Assembly (NCBI GenBank): GCA_003694465.1 | Contig: RFKM01000203.1 | Location: forward strand, 1-11,258 | From: Alphaproteobacteria bacterium | GTDB lineage: Bacteria > Pseudomonadota > Alphaproteobacteria > Rhodobacterales > Rhodobacteraceae | Direction: 5' to 3' | DNA: 11,258 nucleotides | In this document: in pieces, positions 1 through 6,694 of the stretch | Numbering within the stretch: position 1 is the stretch's first letter | Layout of the letters: the number at the start of each line of letters is the position of its first letter | Position numbers and translations under genes: made by a program | The notes under the pieces: generated by a model | What the model was told of the DNA's origin: nothing | The model's database searches: none | The model's input: only the letters and a program-made list of their open reading frames with translations

Positions 1-538
1 CATCATACCAGTGCCCGTCCCGCGCCCCGTCCTTCAGCAGCCGGTTGCGCTCGCGCATGGCCTTCTCATAGGTCAGGACTGCCTCGGCATGGGCCGGCTC
101 GAAACTCAGCGCCATCCTGTCGAGAAACCGCCGCCGCCCCTCGGCGCCTTCCACCCAGAGCCGATCCATCGCCGGAACCAGCCAGACCAGACGTGCGATC
201 CGGCCCAGCGCCAGCTGCGGCGCGCCCTTGCCGTCGATCTTCACCTGCCGCGACGCACCGCCCTCGGCCCAGGTTTCGACCTCGTGCAACTGGTCGAGCG
301 ACTGCAGAAGCGCGGCAACTTTCCAGCCCTGCGCCTCGGGGCGGCGCGCCATGTCGTCGGCCGACGCACGGCGAAACCCGCGGCCCGGGCTGAGCAGACT
401 GAGGGCCTCGAGAACATTGGTCTTGCCCGCGCCATTCGGCCCGAAAAGCGCCACCGGCCGCCCGTCGAGCGCCAGCTCGGTTCGCCCATGGGAGCGAAAC
501 TGCACCAGCTTCAGCGCGCGCAGGAAGAGGCCCGTCAT
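1..538 (-). CDS. recF: DNA replication/repair protein RecF, N-terminal 179 residues (3' end outside window)
   Basis: RecF is an SMC-like ABC ATPase that binds gapped DNA and, with RecO and RecR, loads RecA at stalled forks. The visible part has the Walker A motif GPNGAGKT at residues 33-40, followed by the RecF-typical stretch LSPGRGFRR (about residues 49-57) and the EGRRRFLDRM segment near 133-142. The ATG at 538-536 is chosen because it is preceded by an AAAGGGGG purine run about 6 bases upstream and gives the usual RecF start, LRALKLVQFRSH. The frame is intact to the left edge; the signature motif and Walker B lie beyond it. It sits 70 bases downstream of dnaN, in the order dnaA-dnaN-recF common in bacteria, and is probably transcribed with dnaN. 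No independent promoter is obvious. Confidence 0.96.
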   Translation of the reverse strand, partial: MTGLFLRALKLVQFRSHGRTELALDGRPVALFGPNGAGKTNVLEALSLLSPGRGFRRASADDMARRPEAQGWKVAALLQSLDQLHEVETWAEGGASRQVKIDGKGAPQLALGRIARLVWLVPAMDRLWVEGAEGRRRFLDRMALSFEPAHAEAVLTYEKAMRERNRLLKDGARDGHWYD

Positions 539-549
539 CGCCGGCCCCC

Positions 550-587
550 TTTCATCTTTCCGAAAATATCCCCGCCGGAGGCAAGAA
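550..587 (-). repeat. Intergenic motif between dnaN and recF, possible Rhodobacterales dispersed element
   Basis: On the minus strand the dnaN-recF gap carries TTCTTGCCTCCGGCGGGGAT running on into an A/T block and then GGAAAGATGAAA; the core GCCTCCGGCGGGGATATTT is at 582-564. From memory, very similar sequences occur after many genes in Rhodobacterales genomes; this is recollection, not a search. It appears only once in this window, so repetition is not shown here. CCTCCGGCGGGG can form only a short stem (CC-CCGG-type), and no U-tract follows, so it is not a standard terminator. Its distal end runs into the recF ribosome binding site. Confidence 0.45.
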
Positions 588-608
588 GGTTCTGTCCGCC
601 CGGCCCGG

Positions 609-1727
609 TCACACGCGCATCGGCATCACGACATAGACGGCGCTGGTATCGTTGCCCTCGCGCATCAGCGCCGGCTCGCCGGGCGAATTGAACAGGAACA
701 CCGCGTTTTCCCGATCGACCTGCCCGGCGATCTCGAGCAGATACTTGGCGTTGAACCCGATCTCCAGCGGCTCGTCGCCGTAGGCGACGGCAAGCTCTTC
801 CTCGGCCGCCCCCGCGTCCGGGGCATTGACCGAGAGCACCAGCCGGTCTTCGTCGATCTGCATCTTCACCGCCCGCGACCGCTCGCTCGAAACCGTGGCG
901 ACGCGATCGACGGCCTTGGCGAATTCCTGCGCGTCCACCTCCATCTTCTTCGCGTTGCCCAGCGGAATGACCCGCGTGTAATCGGGGAAAGTGCCGTCGA
1001 TGACCTTCGAGGTCAGGGTAATGCCGGGCGCTGCAAAGCGGATCTTCGTCTCCGAAACGCTGACGGCGATCGTCGCATCGTCGTCGTCGAGCAGCTTGCG
1101 CAGCTCGTTCACCGTCTTGCGCGGCACGATCACCCCGGGCATCTGCTCGGCCCCCGGCGGCAGGTCGGCGTCGATCCGCGCGAGGCGGTGCCCGTCGGTC
1201 GCCACCGCGCGCAGCACCCGCCCGCCATCGGCTTCGGCCACGTGCAGATAGACCCCGTTGAGATAGTAGCGGGTTTCCTCGGTCGAGATGGCGAATTTCG
1301 ACTTGTCGAACAACCGCCGCAAGACCGGCGCGGGCGCGGAGAAATTGGCGCTGTATTCCGACCCCGGCATGACCGGGAAATCGGCCTTGGGCAGGGTGGC
1401 GAGCGAAAAGCTCGACCGCCCCGCCTCGATGGCGAGGCGCCCGGCGGCCTCGTCGGAGGCAAGCAGCACCGTCGCCCCGTCGGGCAGCTTGCGCACGATC
1501 TCGTGCAGCATCACCGCGTTGACGGTCGTCGCCCCGGCCCGTTCGACCATCGCCGGCACGGTATCGACCACCTCGATATCGAGATCGGTGGCGCGGAAGG
1601 TCACGTCGTTGCCGTCGGCCTCGATCAGCACGTTGGCCAGAATCGGGATCGTGTTGCGCCGCTCGACGACCGATTGCGCCTGCCCGACCGCGCGCAGCAG
1701 AACAGACCGCTCGATGGAAATCTTCAT
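609..1727 (-). CDS. dnaN: DNA polymerase III beta subunit (sliding clamp)
   Basis: DnaN forms the ring-shaped homodimer that tethers DNA polymerase III and other replication and repair proteins to DNA. The 372-residue product is the normal family length, made of three clamp domains at roughly residues 1-125, 130-250 and 252-372. It opens with MKISIERSVLLRAVGQAQ, contains the N-terminal ANVLIEA and FRATDLDIEV strands typical of alphaproteobacterial clamps, and ends with the conserved VVMPMRV tail that lies by the peptide-binding pocket. The ATG at 1727 is preceded by GGGAGAAGG about 3-4 bases upstream. dnaN follows dnaA with a 126-base gap, wide enough for its own promoter, and precedes recF. 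No frameshift or odd residue is seen. Confidence 0.98.
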   Translation of the reverse strand: MKISIERSVLLRAVGQAQSVVERRNTIPILANVLIEADGNDVTFRATDLDIEVVDTVPAMVERAGATTVNAVMLHEIVRKLPDGATVLLASDEAAGRLAIEAGRSSFSLATLPKADFPVMPGSEYSANFSAPAPVLRRLFDKSKFAISTEETRYYLNGVYLHVAEADGGRVLRAVATDGHRLARIDADLPPGAEQMPGVIVPRKTVNELRKLLDDDDATIAVSVSETKIRFAAPGITLTSKVIDGTFPDYTRVIPLGNAKKMEVDAQEFAKAVDRVATVSSERSRAVKMQIDEDRLVLSVNAPDAGAAEEELAVAYGDEPLEIGFNAKYLLEIAGQVDRENAVFLFNSPGEPALMREGNDTSAVYVVMPMRV

Positions 1728-1812
1728 GACCTTCTCCCGACAGGTAATCCGACGGCGGCCCCGATACGGCCCCCGCCCGACGCTTGGTTTTTCCGGACTT
1801 TCCGTTGCTTGC

Positions 1813-1834
1813 GCCCGCCCGTCAAGGGGCGGGC
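1813..1834 (-). other. GC-rich hairpin in the dnaA-dnaN gap
   Basis: An 8-bp perfect inverted repeat, GCCCGCCC at 1813-1820 and GGGCGGGC at 1827-1834, encloses a 6-base loop. It begins about 20 bases after the dnaA stop codon. On the transcribed (minus) strand it is followed by GCGCAAGCAACGG rather than a U-run, so it is not a classic intrinsic terminator. It may act as a partial terminator, an mRNA 3'-end stabiliser or a processing boundary between dnaA and dnaN. The rest of 1728-1853 shows no convincing promoter. Confidence 0.5.
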
Positions 1835-1853
1835 CGAGAATGGCGGCCTTGTC

Positions 1854-3212
1854 TCAGGCCTCGAGGATGCGCCGCAACATCTCGAGGTCGTCGGCCAGCT
1901 GCGGATCCTTTGCCTGAAGCTCCTCGATCCGGCGCACGCCATGCATCACCGTCGTATGGTCGCGCCCGCCGAAACGCCGGCCGATGTCGGGCAGGCTGCG
2001 GGTGGTCATGGTCTTGGACAGATACATGGCCACCTGCCTCGGCCGGGCGATCGAGCGCTGGCGCTTCGGGCCGACCATGTCGGAGATGCGGATGTTGTAA
2101 TGCTCGGCCACCTTGCGCTGGATCTCCTCGACGCTGACCTTGCGGTCGGAGGCGCGCAGGATGTCGGAGAGCGCGTCCTGCGCCTTTTCGAGGGTGATCT
2201 CCTGCCCGACCAGCGAGGCGAAGGCAAACAGGCGCATCAGCGCCCCCTCGAGCACCCGCACGTTGGTGGTGATGCGATGGGCGAGGAATTCCAGAACCCC
2301 GTCGGCGATGACAAGATCGGGGTATTGCTCGCGGTAGGCCTCGGCCTTGGTCTGCAGGATCCCAAGGCGCAACTCGTAATCGGTCGGGTGCAGATCGACC
2401 ACCAGCCCCGACTGCAGGCGCGACTTGATGCGATCCTCGAGGTCCTTGATCTCGCCCGGCGCGCGGTCGGCCGAAATGACGATCTGCTTGTTCTGATCGA
2501 CCAGCGCATTGAAGGTGTGGAAGAATTCCTCCTGGGTCGAGTCCTTGCCGGCGATGAATTGCACGTCATCGACCATCAGCACATCGACAGAGCGGAACAG
2601 GTGCTTGAAGTCCATCATCTGCTTGTCGCGCAGGGCCTGCACGAAGCGATACATGAACTGCTCGGCGGAAAGATAAAGCACCCGCGCCGACGGATCGCGC
2701 GCCTTCATTTCCCAGGCGATGGCATGCATCAGGTGGGTCTTGCCAAGGCCCACCCCGCCGTAAAGGAACAGCGGATTGAACGTCACCGGACCGCCCTCGG
2801 CCACCCGCCGCGCGGCGGCATGGGCCAGCTGGTTCGGCTTGCCGACGACAAAGCGGTCGAAGGTCAGGCGCGGGTCGAGCGGTGCGCCGGGCAGATCCTC
2901 GGCCCTGCCGGAAGATCTGCGCGGGGCCTGCTCAACGCCCGGGGCCGACGCCGCCTTGGCGCTCGCAGCCGGCTGGGAAACCACGAAGGAAAGCCGGGTC
3001 ACCTTCGCGCCGTTCTCGTTCATCGCCTGCAGGATCTTGGCGCCGAAATTCCGTTCGACCCAGTTTCCCATGAAGCTGGTCGGGACGAGGAAGCGCGCGA
3101 CGCCCTGCTCGAGATCGGCAAATTCCAGCGGTTCGATCCAGTTGCGGTAATTGTTCGGCCCGACTTCGGCCTGCAACGCTTCGCGCGCCTTGCCCCAGGT
3201 TTCGTTCGTCAT
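1854..3212 (-). CDS. dnaA: Chromosomal replication initiator protein DnaA
   Basis: DnaA is the AAA+ ATPase that binds DnaA boxes, melts oriC and recruits the helicase; it is also a transcription factor. The 452-residue product has domain I (about residues 1-80, starting MTNETWGKAREALQ, with the NNYRNWIEPLEF patch), a short variable linker (about 80-112), the AAA+ domain with Walker A GGVGLGKT at 152-159 and Walker B LMVDD at 212-216, and the DNA-binding domain IV with the DnaA signature GRRFGGRDHTTV at 411-422. The frame stays open 56 codons further upstream (to 3380), but that extension has no DnaA similarity and no ATG/GTG/TTG near a ribosome site, so the ATG at 3212 is preferred. The GAAGGG next to it leaves only one base of spacing, which is unusually tight. 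It is the first gene of the dnaA-dnaN-recF series. Confidence 0.98.
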   Translation of the reverse strand: MTNETWGKAREALQAEVGPNNYRNWIEPLEFADLEQGVARFLVPTSFMGNWVERNFGAKILQAMNENGAKVTRLSFVVSQPAASAKAASAPGVEQAPRRSSGRAEDLPGAPLDPRLTFDRFVVGKPNQLAHAAARRVAEGGPVTFNPLFLYGGVGLGKTHLMHAIAWEMKARDPSARVLYLSAEQFMYRFVQALRDKQMMDFKHLFRSVDVLMVDDVQFIAGKDSTQEEFFHTFNALVDQNKQIVISADRAPGEIKDLEDRIKSRLQSGLVVDLHPTDYELRLGILQTKAEAYREQYPDLVIADGVLEFLAHRITTNVRVLEGALMRLFAFASLVGQEITLEKAQDALSDILRASDRKVSVEEIQRKVAEHYNIRISDMVGPKRQRSIARPRQVAMYLSKTMTTRSLPDIGRRFGGRDHTTVMHGVRRIEELQAKDPQLADDLEMLRRILEA

Positions 3213-3522
3213 TCCCTTCGCACCCGTCTTCGCCCGCCGGCGACCTGTCCCGTTTCTTTCGCGCAGTCCAGACCGGCCCGCGCCCGTTTTGCGCCCTACC
3301 CGAGGCGCCGCGACCCGCCCGCACGGGCCCGCCGAAACGGGAGAACCCCCGCAGTGCCTGCCCCCAAGCACCACCCACAAGCCATGCCTTCCGGGCGCTG
3401 CGCCCGGCAGTTCGGCTGACGGTTTCGTTCATTGCAGGGGCGGCTGGCAGACGCCCCCAGCGCCGGGTTCGGGCGGTTGCCCGTTTCGGCGCTTGTTCCC
3501 AAGTCGGCGATGTGAATCGCTG
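3213..3522 (-). promoter_or_regulatory. Long GC-rich dnaA 5' leader with hairpins
   Basis: If the promoter at 3529-3556 is right, dnaA mRNA has a leader of about 310 bases. It contains a perfect 7-bp hairpin with a 3-base loop (CCGGGCG at 3391-3397, CGCCCGG at 3401-3407) and a 6-bp stem (GGGGCG at 3437-3442, CGCCCC at 3452-3457). An alternative stem (GCTGG at 3443-3447, CCAGC at 3457-3461) would compete with the second. No U-tract follows any of them on the minus strand. No plausible gene lies here. The Caulobacter dnaA leader is known to influence dnaA translation under starvation; a similar role here is inference only. Confidence 0.4.
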
Positions 3523-3528
3523 GGGCAA

Positions 3529-3556
3529 ATTAGACAGAGCCCGATGGGCCTCGCAA
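3529..3556 (-). promoter_or_regulatory. Candidate sigma-70 promoter of dnaA
   Basis: On the minus strand TTGCGA (3556-3551) and TCTAAT (3534-3529) are separated by 16 bases. The -10 matches TATAAT at 5 of 6 positions and the -35 begins with the TTG that is most conserved in this group. The expected start of transcription is near 3522. It lies downstream of the rpsT terminator and points at dnaA, with nothing else between. This is pattern matching only. Confidence 0.5.
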
Positions 3557-3571
3557 CCGAACTCTGCGCTT

Positions 3572-3619
3572 GACTCGGAATCGGCGAAAGCGAATCTCCA
3601 GCGCCTTGTCCGATTCCGA
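3572..3619. promoter_or_regulatory. GANTC cluster with 10-bp inverted repeat upstream of dnaA promoter
   Basis: Four GANTC sites lie within 45 bases: GACTC 3572-3576, GAATC 3578-3582, GAATC 3592-3596 and GATTC 3612-3616; a further one is at 3514-3518 just downstream of the candidate promoter and another at 3734-3738. Two of them sit inside the arms of a perfect inverted repeat, TCGGAATCGG at 3575-3584 and CCGATTCCGA at 3610-3619, with a 25-base spacer. GANTC is the target of the alphaproteobacterial adenine methylase CcrM, and in Caulobacter its methylation state affects dnaA transcription. Function here is inferred; the repeat could equally be an operator for an unknown regulator. Confidence 0.5.
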
Positions 3620-3666
3620 TTTTCCCGGTGGGTGCGGGCCGGTCGCGCCACGGAAACCCGGCCCGG

Positions 3667-3697
3667 AAAATGCAAAGGGCGCCCCGTGGGGACGCCC
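3667..3697 (-). terminator. Intrinsic terminator of rpsT
   Basis: On the minus strand, 45 bases after the rpsT stop, the arms GGGCGTCCC and GGGGCGCCC (within 3697-3677) pair over 9 bp, including one T-G wobble, with a 3-base loop. They are followed by TTTGCATTTT (3676-3667). GC-rich stem, small loop and a U-rich tail are all present, so this should end the rpsT transcript and isolate it from dnaA. Confidence 0.85.
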
Positions 3698-3742
3698 GAA
3701 ATGCCTTGTGCAAGTGTCGGTGCCGATCTGGCCGATTCGGCG

Positions 3743-4006
3743 TCAGCCCATCGCCTTCACGCGGGCCGAAAGGCGCGACATCTTCCGCGCCGCCGTGTTC
3801 TTGTGGAACACACCCTTGGTCACACCGCGCATCAGCTCGGGCTGGGCAGCACGCAGGGCGGCAGCGGCGGCTTCCTTGTCACCCGACGCGATGGCTTCCT
3901 CGACCTTGCGCAGGAAGGTGCGAATGCGCGAGCGGCGGGCCTTGTTGATCTGGTAGCGGCGCTCGTTCTGGCGGGCGCGTTTTTTCGATTGCGGCGTATT
4001 GGCCAT
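3743..4006 (-). CDS. rpsT: 30S ribosomal protein S20
   Basis: S20 is a small, basic, helical protein that binds 16S rRNA in the body of the 30S subunit and helps its assembly. The 87-residue product matches the usual length. It starts [17 protein letters not shown], the typical S20 N-terminal sequence, and ends with [20 protein letters not shown], the conserved C-terminal region. The ATG at 4006 has AAAGGGA 7 bases upstream, a good ribosome binding site. It appears to be a single-gene transcript with its own promoter (4121-4149) and terminator (3667-3697). Placement next to dnaA is, to my knowledge, common in Rhodobacterales. Confidence 0.98.
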   Translation of the reverse strand: MANTPQSKKRARQNERRYQINKARRSRIRTFLRKVEEAIASGDKEAAAAALRAAQPELMRGVTKGVFHKNTAARKMSRLSARVKAMG

Positions 4007-4120
4007 GTGTGGATCCCTTTCCCGGGTCGTGCAGATTTCGGTAATGCGTCGAAACCGACCCCGGCCGGGTTCCTACCGGCTGATCCGGCCAAAGCGGGCC
4101 TCACACGCATGATCGGCGGC

Positions 4121-4149
4121 CGTATACGGGGTTTTGCCGCCGTTGTGAA
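4121..4149 (-). promoter_or_regulatory. Likely sigma-70 promoter of rpsT
   Basis: On the minus strand TTCACA (4149-4144; 5 of 6 to consensus) and TATACG (4126-4121; 4 of 6) are spaced by exactly 17 bases. The start would be near 4114, leaving a leader of about 108 bases. It lies in the 159-base gap after the enoyl-CoA hydratase gene. The -10 is inside a potential stem formed by GGCGGC (4115-4120) and GCCGCC (4136-4141), with the palindrome CGTATACG between them. Confidence 0.6.
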
Positions 4150-4165
4150 GCCCGAATCAGACCGT

Positions 4166-4942
4166 TTACCTGTCGCGGAAATGCGGGGTGCGCTTTTCGA
4201 TGAAGGCCGACATGCCCTCTTTCTGATCCTCGGTGGCAAACATCGCGTGGAACAGCCGACGCTCGAACAGCACCGCCTCGGAGAGCGGCATTTCATCGGC
4301 ACGGTGGACCATTTCCTTGATCGCCATGACGCTGATCGCGCTTTTCTCGGCAATCTTGCGCGCCGCCGCGAGCGCCTCTTCGATGAGCTTCTTCGCCGGC
4401 ACGACTCGGCTGACAAGGCCGGCCCGCTCGGCCTCGGCGGCATCCATCATCCGCCCGGTCAGGGCCATGTCCATCGCCTTGGCGCGGCCGACGAGGCGCG
4501 AAAGGCGCACCGAGCCGCCCATGCCGGGGGTGACGCCAAGGTTGACTTCGGGTTGGCCGAATTTGGCGGTATCGGCGGCGATGATGAAATCGGCCGTCAT
4601 CGCCAGCTCGCAGCCGCCGCCCAGCGCATAGCCGGCGACCGCCGCGATCAGCGGCTTGCGAAACACCTTCACCGCCCGCTCCTGAGGGGTGAACAGGTCT
4701 TCGGTGAACACGTCGACAAAGCTCTTGTCGCGCATCATCTTGATGTCGGCGCCGGCGGCGAAGGCCTTTTCCGAACCGGTGAGCACGCAGGCCCGCACCT
4801 TGTCGTTCTTCTGCGCCTCGGCCAGCGCCTCGCCCAGTTCGCCCAGCAGGTCGAGGTTGAGGGCATTCATCGCTTCGGGCCGGTTGAGCCGGATCAGGCA
4901 GACGTTGTCTTCCGTGTCGACGATGATGTTCTTGTAGGCCAT
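4166..4942 (-). CDS. Enoyl-CoA hydratase (crotonase family)
   Basis: The 258-residue protein is a short-chain enoyl-CoA hydratase, expected to add water to trans-2-enoyl-CoA in fatty-acid or related acyl-CoA breakdown in the cytoplasm. The crotonase features are all present: AFAAGADIK at about residues 60-68 (one oxyanion-hole amide), GGGCELAM at 108-115 (second oxyanion glycine and the catalytic Glu112) and FGQPEVNLG at 128-136 (catalytic Glu132). Both glutamates of the rat mitochondrial enzyme are conserved, which favours true hydratase activity over other crotonase reactions. The C-terminal [17 protein letters not shown] is also classic. The ATG at 4942 follows GGGGGAC. A specific name (fadB1, paaF, echA) cannot be fixed from sequence alone. 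It lies between mutM and rpsT, with 72- and 159-base gaps, so it is probably transcribed separately. Confidence 0.93.
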   Translation of the reverse strand: MAYKNIIVDTEDNVCLIRLNRPEAMNALNLDLLGELGEALAEAQKNDKVRACVLTGSEKAFAAGADIKMMRDKSFVDVFTEDLFTPQERAVKVFRKPLIAAVAGYALGGGCELAMTADFIIAADTAKFGQPEVNLGVTPGMGGSVRLSRLVGRAKAMDMALTGRMMDAAEAERAGLVSRVVPAKKLIEEALAAARKIAEKSAISVMAIKEMVHRADEMPLSEAVLFERRLFHAMFATEDQKEGMSAFIEKRTPHFRDR

Positions 4943-4985
4943 GGTGTCCCCCGGGCTTTCAGAGCGGTGTCATCAAGCCCCGGAC

Positions 4986-5013
4986 CGTATGCGAGTCTGT
5001 CGCCGGCTTTCAA
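4986..5013 (-). promoter_or_regulatory. Possible promoter of the enoyl-CoA hydratase gene
   Basis: On the minus strand TTGAAA (5013-5008; 5 of 6) is followed after 16 bases by CATACG (4991-4986; 3 of 6). It lies right at the mutM stop codon and 44 bases upstream of the hydratase ATG. The -10 is weak, so cotranscription from mutM is an alternative. Confidence 0.3.
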
Positions 5014-5014
5014 G

Positions 5015-5866
5015 TCATCTTTGGCATTTCGGGCACCAGAAGCTCGACCGCCCCGACTGGACGACCCGCGCAATCGTGCCGGTGCAACCCGGTGTGAGGC
5101 ACGGCTCGCCGGCGCGGCCATAGACCCGGAAGGCGTGCTGGAAATAGCCCAGATCGCCGTCGGTCTGGCGAAAGTCCCTCAGCGAGGAGCCGCCGGCGGC
5201 GATTGCTTCGGAGAGCACCTCGCGAATGGTCGGCACCAGAGCCGCCACCCTGCGGGCCGCGATCCGCCCGGCGGGACGCTTCGGACTGATCCCGGCCCGG
5301 TGCAGAACCTCGCAGACATAGATGTTGCCAAGGCCCGCGACGGTGCGCTGGTCGAGCAGCACCGCCTTGACCGGCGCACGTCGCCCGCGAAACGCGGCCT
5401 CCAGATGGGCCTCGTTGAACCCGTTCGAAAACGGCTCCGGCCCGAGGCGCGACAGAAGCGGGTGGGCCTCGTCCTCGCCGGCGGGGAAGAGGTCCATCGC
5501 GCCGAAGCGCCGCGGATCGTTGAAGGTGATGCGCATGCCGCCTTCCATGGTCAGGACGACATGGTCGTGCCGCCCGACCGGCGCGATGGCATGATGAAAG
5601 TTGCCCAGGGGCGCCTCGGACAGCGTCATCCGCCCCGACATTCCGAGATGGACGAGCAGCGTCTCGCCGCTGTCGAGATCGGCCAGAATGTATTTCGACC
5701 GCCGCCTGAGGCGCAGAACGCGCGCGCCGGCAAGGCGCTCGGCCATGCGCGGCGGAAAGGGCCAGCGCAGCCCCGCGCGCCGCACCTCCGCCGCCTCGAT
5801 CCGCCGCCCTTCCATGGCTGGCGCAAGCCCGCGACGAACCGTCTCGACTTCGGGTAATTCCGGCAA
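5015..5866 (-). CDS. mutM: Formamidopyrimidine-DNA glycosylase (Fpg)
   Basis: MutM removes 8-oxoguanine and ring-opened purines from DNA and cleaves the abasic site by beta,delta-elimination. The 283-residue product begins [14 protein letters not shown]; after methionine removal the N-terminal proline is the catalytic nucleophile, with Glu next to it. The conserved lysine of SKYI (residue 58) and the helix-two-turn-helix [11 protein letters not shown] (178-188) are present. The C-terminal zinc finger has four cysteines (256, 261, 278, 281) and the DNA-contacting arginine of SGRSSFWC. Because proline must be residue 2, the start is the TTG at 5866-5864, not an ATG; it has a GGAGG 5 bases upstream. 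The gene diverges from ubiE and reads towards the enoyl-CoA hydratase gene. Confidence 0.97.
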   Translation of the reverse strand: MPELPEVETVRRGLAPAMEGRRIEAAEVRRAGLRWPFPPRMAERLAGARVLRLRRRSKYILADLDSGETLLVHLGMSGRMTLSEAPLGNFHHAIAPVGRHDHVVLTMEGGMRITFNDPRRFGAMDLFPAGEDEAHPLLSRLGPEPFSNGFNEAHLEAAFRGRRAPVKAVLLDQRTVAGLGNIYVCEVLHRAGISPKRPAGRIAARRVAALVPTIREVLSEAIAAGGSSLRDFRQTDGDLGYFQHAFRVYGRAGEPCLTPGCTGTIARVVQSGRSSFWCPKCQR

Positions 5867-5876
5867 TCCCGCCTCC
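5864..5876 (-). promoter_or_regulatory. mutM ribosome binding site with TTG start codon
   Basis: The minus strand reads GGAGG (5876-5872), five bases, then TTG (5866-5864) and CCG for the essential proline. The strong Shine-Dalgarno with ideal spacing supports use of the rare TTG start, and enzymology forbids an upstream start because proline must be N-terminal. Confidence 0.9.
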
Positions 5877-5941
5877 GCTGCATTGTGCGCCCCTGCCCGG
5901 CGCTATATGAGGAAGCAGATTTCGCCATTGGGCAAGGGTCG
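5867..5941. promoter_or_regulatory. Divergent mutM/ubiE intergenic region
   Basis: The 75-base gap must hold start signals for both mutM (minus) and ubiE (plus). The only A/T-rich element is CTATATG at 5903-5909, which could serve as a -10 in either direction. For ubiE, TTGTGC (5883-5888) lies 15 bases before TATATG (5904-5909), a short spacing. For mutM no good -35 is seen at the proper distance from TATAGC. Confidence 0.3.
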
Positions 5942-6694
5942 ATGACCAGCAGCGACAAGAAAACCACGCACTTCGGGTTCAAGACCGTCGAGGAAGAGCG
6001 CAAGGCCAGCCTCGTGCATGGCGTCTTCACCAACGTCGCCTCGAAATACGACATCATGAACGACGTGATGAGCGCCGGCATCCATCGGCTGTGGAAAGAC
6101 GCGATGATGGACTGGCTGGCGCCGCGCCCCGGCCAGCGCCTGCTCGACGTCGCCGGCGGCACCGGCGACATCTCCTTCCGCTTTCTCAAGCGCGCACCCG
6201 GGGCCCATGCCACGGTGCTCGACATGACCGAATCGATGCTCGTCGAGGGGCGCAAGCGCGCCGAGGCCGGGCAGATGGCCGAGAGCCTCGACTGGGTGGT
6301 GGGTGACGCCATGGCCCTGCCCTTCGAGGCCAATTCCTTCGACGTCTACACGATTTCCTTCGGCATCCGGAATGTCACCCGCATCGACGATGCGCTGAGC
6401 GAGGCGTTTCGGGTTCTCAGGCCGGGCGGGCGGCTGATGGTGCTGGAGTTCAGCCAGATCCCCAACGAAATGCTGCAGAAGGTCTATGACCTCTATTCCT
6501 TCAACGTCATTCCCAAAATGGGCAAGCTGATCGCGGGCGATGCCGACAGCTACCAGTATCTGGTGGAATCGATCCGCAAGTTTCCCGATCAGGAGACCTT
6601 TGCCGGGATGATCCGCTCGGCCGGGTTCGGGAACGTGAAATACCGCAACCTTTCGATGGGAATCGCGGCGCTGCACTCGGGCTGGAAGCTCTGA
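5942..6694 (+). CDS. ubiE: Demethylmenaquinol/2-methoxy-benzoquinol C-methyltransferase UbiE
   Basis: UbiE is the SAM-dependent C-methyltransferase of ubiquinone (and menaquinone, where made) biosynthesis. The 250-residue product shows [21 protein letters not shown] near the N-terminus, the MenG/UbiE stretch [20 protein letters not shown] (about 33-52), SAM motif [17 protein letters not shown] (67-82), the acidic VLDMTESML (92-100), the DALPF-like [14 protein letters not shown] (121-134), ISFGIRNV (138-145) and [14 protein letters not shown] (157-170). The frame could begin at a GTG at 5885, but the 19 extra codons are not UbiE-like and ATG 5942 has AAGGG just upstream, so 5942 is chosen. Its stop TGA (6692-6694) overlaps the ubiB ATG by one base, indicating an operon with coupled translation. 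Confidence 0.97.
   Translation: MTSSDKKTTHFGFKTVEEERKASLVHGVFTNVASKYDIMNDVMSAGIHRLWKDAMMDWLAPRPGQRLLDVAGGTGDISFRFLKRAPGAHATVLDMTESMLVEGRKRAEAGQMAESLDWVVGDAMALPFEANSFDVYTISFGIRNVTRIDDALSEAFRVLRPGGRLMVLEFSQIPNEMLQKVYDLYSFNVIPKMGKLIAGDADSYQYLVESIRKFPDQETFAGMIRSAGFGNVKYRNLSMGIAALHSGWKL

Noticed and set aside
535..555. Six-codon mini-ORF (MKGGRR) whose TGA overlaps the recF ATG
   Set aside because: Its codons are mostly the recF ribosome binding site itself, and it has no ribosome site of its own that can be separated from the intergenic motif. Probably chance.
228..3419. A 1063-codon plus-strand open frame across recF, dnaN and dnaA
   Set aside because: It is antisense to three well-identified genes; high GC with strong third-position bias removes stops from the opposite frame. 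Its translation is Arg/His/Pro-rich without family resemblance.
3296..3573. Small open frames on both strands within the dnaA leader
   Set aside because: No similarity to known proteins, no good ribosome sites, and overlapping frames on both strands as expected for GC-rich non-coding DNA.
3213..3742. oriC in the rpsT-dnaA gap
   Set aside because: No cluster of DnaA boxes, no AT-rich unwinding element, only a single 7-of-9 box-like site. The origin probably lies elsewhere.
3512..5857. A 781-codon plus-strand open frame across rpsT, enoyl-CoA hydratase and mutM
   Set aside because: Same antisense artefact; it crosses gene boundaries and a terminator, and the three minus-strand genes are certain.
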